A DNA stretch of 64,000 bases, from positions 21,919,996-21,983,995 of the forward strand of contig NC_087066.1 in assembly GCF_963678635.1 (NCBI RefSeq). The letters are read 5' to 3'. A model generated the notes under the pieces. That model had not been told where the DNA came from and searched no databases. It worked only from the letters and a program-made list of their open reading frames with translations. Origin of the DNA: Symsagittifera roscoffensis. Lineage: Eukaryota; Xenacoelomorpha; Acoela; Convolutidae. The position numbers and the translations under genes are program-made. This document shows, in pieces, positions 1-10,422 of this stretch. Every line of letters starts with the position of its first letter. Within the stretch, counting starts at the first letter, position 1.

Positions 1-2
1 AA

Positions 3-305
3 ACATTATACCCAAAATTAACGCATCTTGCAACCTCTAGTAAACTAGCAATAGCACAAGGATCAACATTAATAAGTTATGGAAAAGTTCAATTATTCCT
101 CCTCCCCACAAGAACAATGGAGCAAAATAAAATTCTAAACAAACAATTTAAACAAATATTGCATATCACTGATAATAAAAACAATATCATTGGTATACCA
201 TTTATATCTAAATATATACCAACAATTAACATCTTGAATAGTAAACTACTAATCAAAGATAAGTACACAAAATACAGCTCTAACATTTTTTCAAAGATTA
301 AATAA
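3..305 (+). pseudogene. pol: Retroelement protease, C-terminal fragment (partial)
   Basis: An open frame runs from the window edge to a TAA at 303-305. Its last third contains IGIPFISKY, which fits the hydrophobic strand near the C-terminal end of retropepsins, where family members usually have an ILG- or LG-type motif. The catalytic aspartate would lie before the window. The reverse transcriptase follows in a different frame about 140 bases on. The assignment rests on position directly before RT and on this short motif, so it is moderate. Confidence 0.5.
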
Positions 306-447
306 ACAACCACCATTCTTTTCAAAATTTTATCCAATTTATAACCAACAACGGAAACACCTGAAACCACTATCAGGAAACATATATAACTTTTGAATAA
401 AACAAATTCACTCTTATGACAAAAGTCAAAATAAACAACAACTCTTT

Positions 448-1479
448 ATGTCAGACTTTGAGTTTAAACCTATTCATAAGTTTTTCAAAATCACGATTTC
501 ATCTATAAAATATTTGAAAAATACGAATTCAGACATCATTTTGCTACATGTGTATAACAACACACCGTACCAAGTAACATTACCCTTAGGACTTTTAGGA
601 TATTGCGAAACAAACGCTACAATATCCCCCGTACATGAAAAGGCAAACCGCGTAAATAATATACTCCAATTATTAGATATTTGCCAATCCACAATTCTTG
701 ACGAAGAATTATCCATAAATAACATAGTAAGTAATGAAAAGAGAAACACAGATTACTTCACAAAAACACCATATTTTAAACCAACATTCAATATAACAAA
801 TTACACAAAAGAACCACAAAATTTTTTAACAATGTTTAATTTTGAACACTCACAAATTACACAAATCGAATTTGATAAATTAGCAAAACAACTGTTAAAA
901 TATTAAACAGTCTACGCAACATCAAAATTTGACGTTGGAAAAATCAGTTCGTCACTACATCTCCCGTTAAAACCTGACGCAGTTTTCAAAAAATAAAGAG
1001 CTAGTAAAGTACCAATTCATTTACACGACAAAGTAAATAGATTACTTGACATTTTAGAAGAAAACAAAATTATCTCACCAGTAAATAAAGAAGAACAACC
1101 AAAAGGTAACAATTTTATCAACCCTGTTATCATTCTAGCAAAAGGTGAATCATTAAAAACAGTTTTAGACGCTAGATATCTCAATTCACTAATTGACGAA
1201 TCGAAATGCAATTGGCCTATTGAACCAATACAAGTTATCTTAACAAAGATAAATGGAAAATACTTTACAACCGCAGATATGAATAGTGCATACAATCAAA
1301 TGCCACTAGATGAACAATCACGACGTTTAACACAATTTGTTATTGGAAATCAACAACATGAATTTAATCGCTTATTCTATGGAATATCCATAGGACCAGC
1401 AGCATTTTCAGCTTTTATGAGTAAAATTTTTTTTAGACCACTAATACTCAAGAAAAAACGCAATCACCTATTTAGATGA
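448..1479 (+). pseudogene. pol: Reverse transcriptase, N-terminal part (pol, broken)
   Basis: One frame carries a linker region (448-903) and then the fingers and palm of a Ty3/gypsy-type reverse transcriptase. Recognisable blocks are NPVIILAKG, VLDARYLN, FTTADMNSAYNQ (catalytic motif A with its aspartate) and FNRLFYGIS. The frame is interrupted by TAA codons at 904-906 and at about 994-996. Near 1440-1460 the frame changes, just before the YLDD active-site motif, which is encoded at about 1463-1480 in the frame used by the next segment. Two nonsense changes and one frameshift make this a dead copy, although similarity to the family remains clear throughout. Confidence 0.9.
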
Positions 1480-1486
1480 TGTTTTT

Positions 1487-2596
1487 ATGCAATCACAAAC
1501 AAAAGAAGAAATGTTTACAGATTTAGAGCACTATCATAAAATACTTCAAAACAAAAATCTGAAGGCCGCTTCCAATAAATCACACTTCTTTCTAACACGA
1601 GTTAAATTTTTAGGACATAATATTGAACGAAACACAATCACTCCATTAAAATCACGCATTGATGCTATTCAAAAACTTCAGCCATCAACAAACAAAAAGA
1701 AAATCCAAGAATTCCTTGGAATGTTAAATTTCTTAAGCAAGTACGTTTATAAAATGCAACTAAATTTAAGACATTTCTATAATATCCTCAGACAACAAAA
1801 TAATTTTGAATGGACCACTGAACATCAAACACGATTTGAAGAAATTAAAAAACTTTTAACTGAACAAATTTCAAATACAATCCCAGATCCAAATCAACCA
1901 TTCTACGCAATGTGCGATGCTTCAAATTTTGGCATCGGCGCAGCATTACTACAATCACACAGTGGTACAAATAAAATGAACCATATATCAGCAAATTGCC
2001 GATTATTCACTCAAGCAGAGCTACGACTCTCAACTCTAATGAGAGAACGTACAGCTATAATTCATACACTTACAGAATATGAATTTCTAATACTTGGATC
2101 AAAACATCCAACAGTTCTATTCACAGATCATAAACCTATCATTTTTCTCTTTACACAAAAGTCAAATCCAAATCGTTGAGTTTATAGATTTCAATTAATA
2201 CTAATGAAATTTCCAAACTTATATATAGTTTGGACAGCAGGAAAGAATCTTGCATTACCAGATACATTAAGTCGAAATACACCACCTGAATTATTTACAC
2301 GAAAAACTACAGTTGAAACACCTAAAAATATAAAATTTTACCTTGCAAAAGACGAAACATCACCCCGACTAGAATGCAAATATGCAGTAAAAACTGACAT
2401 TGAACAATCACAAATAAATAATCTCCAACACTTCCCACTTTACTTAGATTGCCAAAAAAATCTTTACGAAGTTGATCTACTTGGAACATCAACTTTCAAA
2501 CCAATTCCATACTCACAATGGATACAAAATAACACTCAACAAAAACGAATAAAACACCACTCGCATAAAAACATAAAAAAGACCTTTTTCCGTTAA
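1487..2596 (+). pseudogene. pol: Reverse transcriptase C-terminal part and RNase H (pol, broken)
   Basis: This frame continues pol directly after YLDD. It has the RT thumb and connection region (FLGHNIERNTITPLKSRIDA, FLGMLNFL) and an RNase H domain beginning at FYAMCDASNFGIGAALLQ, where the aspartate of CDAS is the first catalytic residue. A TGA at 2177-2179 interrupts the conserved end of RNase H, and the same frame reads on to LPDTLSRNTP, a typical end-of-RNase-H motif. The frame is lost at 2594-2596. The integrase part follows in another frame, with the switch inside an A-rich tract at about 2560-2580. Confidence 0.9.
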
Positions 2597-4509
2597 TTGA
2601 AAAAGAAAATTTAACTGATAAAATAAATTTATCAGGACCACAAACAAATGATTCAAAATACACAATAAATCAAGTTTTTGACCTCCATGACCCAGTTGAC
2701 ACAATTCCTTTATCTAAATTAGAAATTGAAAACATTTTTCTCACTCCAACAGATAAATTTACAAAAAATAGCTTGAAACAATATCAAAATCTTGACCCAG
2801 TTATTAGACAACTAAAATCATGGCACAAATACAAAACTAAGCCCGTAAAAGCAGATACCACAATTTTAGGAAATAAAACACTCCTCCGATATTTTAGAAA
2901 ATTTAATAATACATCAATTAATGAAAACACAGACCTTCTAGAATATCACTTAAATGATACTACAGTTCCCTGTCTCCCTCTAAGTATGATTCTAATAGCT
3001 TTTAACATTTCACATACACAAAACATTAAAGGACACACTGGAACAGAGAGAACATATTCAAATTTTACACAAAATTTTTATTTCCCAAAGGCACCATTTT
3101 GGATAAAAGTACTATGCAATGATTGTATAGTATGTCAGCTAAATAAACCTTATCCAAATCAAAAACAAATAGCACAAAAACAAGATTTTAAAGGACAAAG
3201 TTTATATTTTAACCACCGTATTTCATTCGATACAAAAGGACCAATTTCACCATCCTCTGAAGGAAACTCCTACATTATGGTAATTGTTGACGCATTTACA
3301 CATTATGTAGCACTCAACCCAGTACCACATTGTAACGCTTATTATGCTTACACAACACTTTACGAACACTGGATAGCCAAATTCGGATTACCCGAAATTT
3401 TAGTTACAGACAACGGTACAGAGTTCATAAATAATGAAATCATCACATTATGTCATTTATACAACATTAAGCACAAACCGCGTACATCTCATGCACCTTG
3501 GACGAACGGTCTAGTCGAAGGTATGAACCGTTCACTACAAGAATATCTTAGATGTATCATAAATGGAAATGATACAAGATACACAGAATGGTCAGCAGAT
3601 GTAAAAGTATTCCCCTTAGCATATAATTCACAAATTACGACAACCCTAGTAATGTCACCATACGAAAAGGTTTTTAATCAAAAGCCACGTAAACCAATTA
3701 TGTTTACAGCAAACTCTCATAAAAATACACAAGGTCATTGCCAACCAAATAAATACTCAATTTGTTATAACCTACCTTTACACACATATGATGAAGATTA
3801 TTTTCATCACCCACAAATCCTTAAATTAGCCTCCGGTACACACACCGAATGGATTTTAAATAGAGATAAAAAACACAATGAAATTTACCAAAAAGTAACA
3901 AAAAAATTGTTACAAAGGCAGAACATTAACGAACAAATAAATTCACGCTTTACACCAGCCTCAGATTTAAAAATTGGAACATTTGTCTTAATACCTAATT
4001 TTAATACCCAAAAAGGAATTTCTAAAAAATTACAACCCCTTCGTAAAGGACCATACCAAATAATCGCCAAACCCACAGACGTAACATATAAAATCACCGA
4101 TTCAGACAAAAAAGAAATTGTTCAACATAGAAACAATCTATTGCCTTACTACCCAAAAGAATACGCACTACGCGAACTAACTCAATTTTATTCTTTCACA
4201 GGTTTAAAAGTTATTCCAAATCACCCACATACCGAAAATGAAATAAATGAACAAAACGACATTCACCTTGAAAAACAAAATAAAATACCAACTACAACCA
4301 AAAACAATACAAAAAAGCTAGATCAAAAAACACCTCAAAAAGAAAGAAAAAGTAGAAATATGATAGAAAAAATTATACCCCAAGAACAAGTCGAAAAATC
4401 AGAACATAGAGAGTCATCACGACTTAGAAATCAACCACGTAAAAACTACAAAACATTCATCCCACAATCTAAAATATTAAAGAAAGTTGAATTTCAAAAA
4501 CAGCTTTAA
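2581..4509 (+). pseudogene. pol: Integrase (C-terminal part of pol)
   Basis: The frame is open from 2581 to a TAA at 4507-4509, with integrase similarity from about 2770. An HHCC zinc-binding module is visible (HTGTERTYSN, then CNDCIVCQLNK). The catalytic core follows with its three acidic positions in SFDTKGPI, LVTDNGTEFINN and NGLVEGMNRSLQEYL. A C-terminal segment with FVLIPNF and LRKGPYQI fits the GPY/F module of Ty3/gypsy integrases. The tail is lysine-rich and of low complexity. The core looks intact, but it has no start codon of its own and depends on the broken upstream frame, so it is called part of the pol pseudogene. Confidence 0.9.
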
Positions 4510-5329
4510 TTTTAAAATTTAATACTGTTTGCACCTCTAAAACATTTTGAACTTTCCTTTTTCAAAATAACATGCTGCAAACACGCAGCGATCTAGTTCA
4601 AAATTAGCCAATAGGATTCATTCAATCCGTCACCTTATATAACTCTAACACAAACCAATTAGACGAAAGATATTAAACTCCAGGCATATCTATAAGTATA
4701 ACTTTACAACCTCCAGGTCAAAAATAAGCAACCTGCTAAAACTTGACAACTAAAATAAATACCACCATAATATCATAACCCTCCCTTATCTAATAACGCA
4801 AAGATCAACAATATTTCCCCAATTCAGACCTCAAAAACCCCCCAAACAAAAATGTTAAATTAGCCTAAAGTAAAAGTACGACCATATTATTTTAGCCTAA
4901 AGTGCAAAAATCTCAAAAATACCCCAGATTCCCTGACAAATAAATATAAAGCAAAGAAGACCTCCCGAACACCATAAAATTCGCCCACAACAATTTTTCA
5001 CAAAACTCAACCCACTTGTCAAAAAATCAATAAATAATTCAACCACACTTGAAAACCGCCCCAAATAACAAAAAATATTCGACCAAGAAGCCATTTCTTA
5101 AATGCTCTTCTCTCAATCAGTCAACATAATTTTCAACATTTTCATAAACTTTTTAGCAATACTTAAACTTTTATTCATATTTCTCTTTGATACTTTTGAA
5201 GCTTTTATAATAATTTTAATCCTTTTTTGCAATATTTTTTTAAATTTTCTACTCCCTATTTGAAATATATCTCCAATTTCCCAAGTCATTGATCATATTC
5301 ACAGGTACGAAAACCCAAAATTTATTTAA
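4510..5329 (+). other. Non-coding gap between pol and the extra ORF of the retroelement
   Basis: No open frame of note is present. The same A/C-rich bias as in the element continues. At about 4632-4650 there is a TATATAA-containing stretch and several possible polypyrimidine/AG acceptors, which might serve a spliced or separately initiated env message. This is inference only; nothing here is recognisable as an LTR. Confidence 0.4.
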
Positions 5330-6661
5330 ATGATACGAACCATTTTTAGTAGAACAGATATTTTTTTACTATTTGTAATTTTTATAACATTTTTATCATC
5401 CCTAATATTGACAATATGCAAATGTATAAAGAAGGCAATCATAACATTTGCCTTAGCAATAATCCTTTTAATTCTTTTTTTTGAAGAATACTACAATAAA
5501 CATAAATTTTTTCACTAAAAGAAATCAATCAAAAAACCCTCAAAAATTGCTAACCAACAATCACACAGTCAGTCTTCACCGACATCATCCCAAGAAAAAC
5601 CGACAATACCTACAACTACCCAAAACCCCCAAACATCTACACCAATTTCTTTCCAAGATAACCCATACACTTTTGAAGAACGACACGCTCGCCTATCTGA
5701 ACCATTAGAACCAGTTCAGCGACAGGCACCTCTAAGTGAACCAACATATAACTTGAACCCAACACTACCACAAAAATTAAGTAGAATAAGAAATATTAGT
5801 CAAAACCAAAATACAATTGAAATAAATAGACAAATTATACATCCACGACGAAATAGAAATTTTCAAACACCTCGAGTTCATTTTGATATACCCCAATCCC
5901 CATCACCAACTACTCCGGAAAACCCAATTAGCATATTACCGGAAACCCCTACACTTCCTTCACAACGTAGCACCTCAAGTCGACCTTCAGATTACTTAGG
6001 TTCAACACCAACATCTGAACAAATACGTGAAAATCCCTTTAACCCCCCAAACCAAACATCACGACTACCATATTGGACAACACAATCATTCACACAAGGC
6101 GAACCAAATTTAATAAACAATCCAATAGATATTTATACGGATACAACAACATCATCATCACTACCAGAAACATTATCACTACCGTCAACACCATCAATAA
6201 GCCAGATTTCACCGACGCCTTTCCCTTTAAATTTCCCAAATAACCTCGACGCTAGATATCGAGAACAATCATCAACAAATGTCCCCTTAAGATTAGACTG
6301 GAACACATTCACAGCACCCCCACCATTATTTGGACAGCACCCAGAAAGTAACCGACTCCACAACTGGGCACTTCATAGATTACAATATAGACAAGACATC
6401 CAAGAAGACATTCGTGACCATAACATCCAAATACTCCAACAAAATAGTCTACAATTAAAATTTGAAATCACTGTTAAACCAAACAACATTGCTCAACATC
6501 CCTACCCATTAAACCCACCAAATATAACAGCTCAATCACTACCACCACCGTTTATAACAACTGAAGTAATATATAAATACGACAGATATACGAAAAAGGC
6601 AATTGGTTACATAACATTTTATAACCCGTACTCAGGATTATCATATACATGTATATTCTAA
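5330..6661 (+). pseudogene. Extra ORF between pol and env: N-terminal membrane segments, proline-rich middle
   Basis: I do not recognise this protein. One frame runs from an ATG at 5330 to a TAA at 6659-6661 with a single internal TAA at 5516-5518. The first 62 codons hold two hydrophobic stretches (about residues 10-29 and 36-52) that could span a membrane. After the stop, the frame reads into a long region rich in Pro, Ser, Thr and Gln, then a more ordered part containing RLDWNTFTAPPPLFG and ending in tyrosine-rich YKYDRYTKKAIGYITFYNP. A later ATG at 5753 gives an uninterrupted 302-residue product. Its last codons overlap the env-like start codon at 6649. It sits where errantiviruses have either nothing or the start of env, so it may be an accessory or structural gene, or an N-terminal extension of env that is now separated. 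Confidence 0.55.
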
Positions 6662-7951
6662 AAATATTGATTTTTCTCCAACTCTTTTTTCTAATAATCT
6701 CCGATCAGAACATAAATCCTTCTCCCCGCACAGGACCCCAAGACTTATTAGTAACACATTACAATTGTGAAGAAAATGAACAAAAAAACACTAAACAAAT
6801 ATGCAATAAATCAAGTATCACAATGCGAAACGGAACCACAAGCTATACAAACTACAAATGTATTAAAGACACTATATTCAAAAGCCCGAGCAACAACAGT
6901 CATAGGATATAAATTTACAGCAACATTTTCCGAAAAGAAAGTACATTGTTCACAAGTTTCAAACGGAAATAAAAACCAACTTGACCATGAATCATTCTAC
7001 CAAAGTAATATAGAACGACTCCTACAACTAAATCCTGATGATTGTAAAAACGAGCTACTCAGACTAAACATCACAAGAAATAAAAACAACGACAGAAAAA
7101 TAGTATATTTTCAAGTCTTTGCCGATTCTGTACATCAAGCAGAACTTGAAAGATATCAAGGACACATTAAACTAGATGAAAAATACCCATACAACGGCGC
7201 GCATGGAAGATTAACTTATGACATACACGATAAGCACTGGATACCACACATTGGTATAAATAATCCATTAAACTGCAAAGCAGACACAAAAAATAAAGGA
7301 TATCAAGAAATAATGTTTTTCGATTGGAAAAAACAACTCGAAAAAGTACAGCTCACACGAGATTTATCTGACAACACAATGATCTATCAAGGAATTAGAC
7401 TACCTTGTAAAAACGATCAAGGTTATTGTGATCCTACAACACGGACACAAGCAACAATTGTTTGGTTCCCCGAAGACACATGTACAACATTTCAAGTAGC
7501 AAAAATACACGCTCGTATGATAAAATTTCACGAAAAATATTTTATACAATCAATTCCATATGAACAAGTCAATCCATCACGAAAACAAAGTACCGATTTT
7601 CGAAATATCCATAATATAGAAAATAAATTAACACGTTTTCAAATATATCAAGAAACAGAACTCGCATGCAAATACAGGAACCCACTTCACAAAACACAAT
7701 ATTCTGAAATATTAGTTGAATACGAAAAAGGTTTCGACATGACCACTGGAAAAATAAAAATTGACCCCTATGCCACAGGTCATCCTCTCCACGAAGGAAC
7801 ATCATATATACCAGTTAATTTTCAAAAAAGTAATGGTCAACCTGGTGAACATCTAAAGCCACATGAAACTAGAAGCACACGTTTACAAGAACTATCACTA
7901 ATGAATAATTCTTATTTTGGTAATATCCACTATGATATCCACTTAGATATG
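5832..7951 (+). repeat. Tandem duplication inside the retroelement, first copy (2,120 bp)
   Basis: The sequence beginning AAATTATACATCCACG at 5832 starts again at 7952, and matched landmarks (ORF ends, start codons) are offset by exactly 2,120 bases throughout. The copies differ at only a scatter of single bases by eye. The junctions share the short word AAATTA (5832, 7952 and 10072), which fits a microhomology-mediated or template-switch duplication. Confidence 0.95.
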
Positions 7952-8119
7952 AAATTATACATCCACGACGAAATAGAAATTTTCAAACACCTCGAGTTCA
8001 TTTTGATATACCCCAATCCCCATCACCAACTACTCCGGAAAACCCAATTAGCATATTACCGGAAACCCCTACACTTCCTTCACAACGTAGCACCTCAAGT
8101 CGACCTTCAGATTACTTAG
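6649..8119 (+). pseudogene. env: Env-like glycoprotein, first copy, truncated by the duplication
   Basis: The ATG at 6649 opens a frame with a hydrophobic N-terminus (ILIFLQLFFLII) that looks like a signal peptide, followed by a cysteine-containing region with several Asn-X-Ser/Thr sites. That frame stops at 6912. An overlapping frame, open from 6767, carries the rest of the ectodomain, so a frameshift separates signal peptide and body near 6890-6900. The body has scattered cysteines (RLPCKNDQGYC, PEDTCTTF, ELACKYRN) and fits a secreted or virion surface protein. At 7951 the duplication junction replaces the true 3' end with out-of-frame sequence of the extra ORF up to a stop at 8119. The env assignment is from position, signal peptide and glycosylation sites; I do not assign a fusion-protein class. 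Confidence 0.6.
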
Positions 8120-8781
8120 GTTCAACACCAACATCTGAACAAATACGTGAAAATCCCTTTAACCCCCCAAACCAAACATCACGACTACCATATTGGACAA
8201 CACAATCATTCACACAAGGTGAACCAAATTTAATAAACAATCCAATAGATATTTCTACGGATACAACAACATCATCATCACTACCAGAAACATTATCACT
8301 ACCGTCAACACCATCAATAAGCCAGATTTCACCGACGCCTTTCCCTTTAAATTTCCCAAATAACCTCGACGCTAGATATCGAGAACAATCATCAACAAAT
8401 GTCCCCTTAAGATTAGACTGGAACACATTCACAGCACCCCCACCATTATTTGGACAGCACCCAGAAAGTAACCGACTCCACAACTGGGCACTTCATAGAT
8501 TACAATATAGACAAGACATCCACGAAGACATTCGTGACCATAACATCCAAATACTCCAACAAAATAGTCTACAATTAAAATTTGAAATCACGGTTAAACC
8601 AAACAACATTGCTCAACATCCCTACCCATTAAACCCACCAAATATAACAGCTCAATCACTACCACCACCGTTCATAACAACTGAAGTAATATATAAATAC
8701 GACAGATATACGAAAAAGGCAATTGGTTACATAACATTTTATAACCCGTACTCAGGATTATCATATACATGTATATTCTAA
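7952..8781 (+). pseudogene. Extra ORF, second copy, lacking its N-terminus
   Basis: This is the duplicated 3' part of the extra ORF that starts at 5330. It lacks the membrane segments and the start codon because the duplication begins inside the gene, and it enters out of frame from the env-like first copy. Its stop overlaps the second env-like start at 8769 exactly as in the first copy. A long reverse-strand open frame here is only the shadow of this low-G sequence. Confidence 0.6.
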
Positions 8782-10071
8782 AAATATTGATTTTTCTCCA
8801 ACTCTTTTTTCTAATAATCTCCGATCAGAACATAAATCCTTCTCCCCGCACAGGACCCCAAGACTTATTAGTAACACATTACGATTGTGAAGAAAATGAA
8901 CAAAAAAACACTACACAAATATGCAATAAATCAAGTATCACAATGCGAAACGGAACCACAAGCTATACAAACTACAATTGTATTAAAGACACTATATTCA
9001 AAAGCCCGAGCAACAACAGTCATAGGATATAAATTTACAGCAACATTTTCCGAAAAGAAAGTACATTGTTCACAGGTTTCAAACGGAAATAAAAACCGAC
9101 TTGACCATGAATCATTCTACCAAAGTAATATAGAACGACTCCTACAACTAAATCCTGATAATTGTAAAAACGAGCTAGTCAGACTAAACATCACAAGAAA
9201 TAAAAACAACGACAGAAAAATAGTATATTTTCAAGTCTTTGCCGATTCTGTACATCAAGCAGAACTTGAAAGATATCAAGGACACATTAAACTAGATGAA
9301 AAATACCCATACAACGGCGCGCATGGAAGATTAACTTATGACATACACGATGAGCACTGGATACCACACATTGGTATAAATAATCCATTAAACTGCAAAG
9401 CAGACACAAAAAATAAAGGATATCAAGAAATAATGTTTTTCGATTGGAAAAAACAACTCGAAAAAGTACAACTCACACGAGATTTATCTGACAACACAAT
9501 GATCTATCAAGGAATTAGACTACCTTGTAAAAACGATCAAGGTTATTGTGATCCTACAACACGGACACAAGCAACAATTGTTTGGTTCCCCGAAGACACA
9601 TGTACAACATTTCAAGTAGCAAAAATACACGCTCGTATGATAAAATTTCACGAAAAATATTTTATACAATCAATTCCATATGAACAAGTCAATCCATCAC
9701 GAAAACAAAGTACCGATTTTCGAAATATCCATAATATAGAAAATAAATTAACACGTTTTCAAATATATCAAGAAACAGAACTCGCATGCAAATACAGGAA
9801 CCCACTTCACAAAACACAATATTCTGAAATATTAGTTGAATACGAAAAAGGTTTCGACATGACCACTGGAAAAATAAAAATTGACCCCTATGCCACAGGT
9901 CATCCTCTCCACGAAGGAACATCATATATACCAGTTAATTTTCAAAAAAGTAATGGTCAACCTGGTGAACATCTAAAGCCACATGAAACTAGAAGCACAC
10001 GTTTACAAGAACTATCACTAATGAATAATTCTTATTTTGGTAATATCCACTATGATATCCACTTAGATATG
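7952..10071 (+). repeat. Tandem duplication inside the retroelement, second copy (2,120 bp)
   Basis: This is the second unit of the duplication described at 5832. It lies in the same orientation with no spacer. After 10071 the sequence continues into the 3' part of env that the first copy lacks, so the second copy keeps the original right-hand context. Confidence 0.95.
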
Positions 10072-10422
10072 AAATTAGACTACACGATTAGTCGAATGTT
10101 TCAAGAAATGTCACTCTCCGAATTAGAAACACTTCACCAACTATGCGAATTAGAAAGGACACAAATCCTACAATCACTTGCACTAGCAGTATTAAAAATA
10201 CCCTACGCAGGATATTTACTATCAGGAAATAGATCAAATTTTCTAGACTACGAAGGAAACATCTTATGGTTTTATACTTGTACCAAAAAAGTATCACCAC
10301 TATATGTTTTTGAAGATAAAACTCATGTTTCTTTTAGATTTTTAGTCTTCATACCACGATCATCTGCAAAAAAAAAACAGAAAAGAAAAATAAAAAATAA
10401 AAACTTGTTGAAATTATTCTGA
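8769..10422 (+). pseudogene. env: Env-like glycoprotein, second copy, with its own 3' part
   Basis: Organisation is as in the copy at 6649: signal-peptide frame 8769-9032, then the main body open from 8887 to 10422 (511 codons) in another frame. Both copies have the frameshift at the same place, so it is older than the duplication. Beyond 10071 this copy continues with a cysteine-containing region (LHQLCELERTQ, YAGYLLSGNRSNFLDYEG, WFYTCTKKVSPLY) and ends in a lysine-rich tail. No convincing C-terminal transmembrane helix is visible. The 3' part of env may therefore be missing or out of frame after about 10330. Confidence 0.6.

Larger units (their letters stand above)
1..10422 (+). mobile_element. 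Envelope-bearing Ty3/gypsy-type LTR retroelement, degraded, 5' end outside window
   Basis: The order protease end, reverse transcriptase, RNase H, integrase, extra ORF, env-like ORF on one strand is that of an env-containing Ty3/gypsy-type (errantivirus-like) element. The left LTR, gag and most of the protease lie before the window. No right LTR could be identified because there is no left copy to compare with. The coding strand is very rich in A and C and poor in G, unlike the sequence after about 11 kb. Pol carries in-frame stops and frameshifts, so this copy cannot move on its own. A 2,120-bp tandem duplication covers part of the extra ORF and most of env. The right boundary is set at the end of the last env-like ORF and is uncertain. 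Confidence 0.85.

Noticed and set aside
4632-4650. TATATAA as the promoter of a separate env transcript
   Set aside because: Plausible position, but no supporting initiator or second copy; left as a remark only.
8112-8483. Long minus-strand open frame (123 codons), also present at 6133-6363
   Set aside because: It is the reverse shadow of the low-G extra ORF of the retroelement; no motif, and both copies simply follow the duplication.
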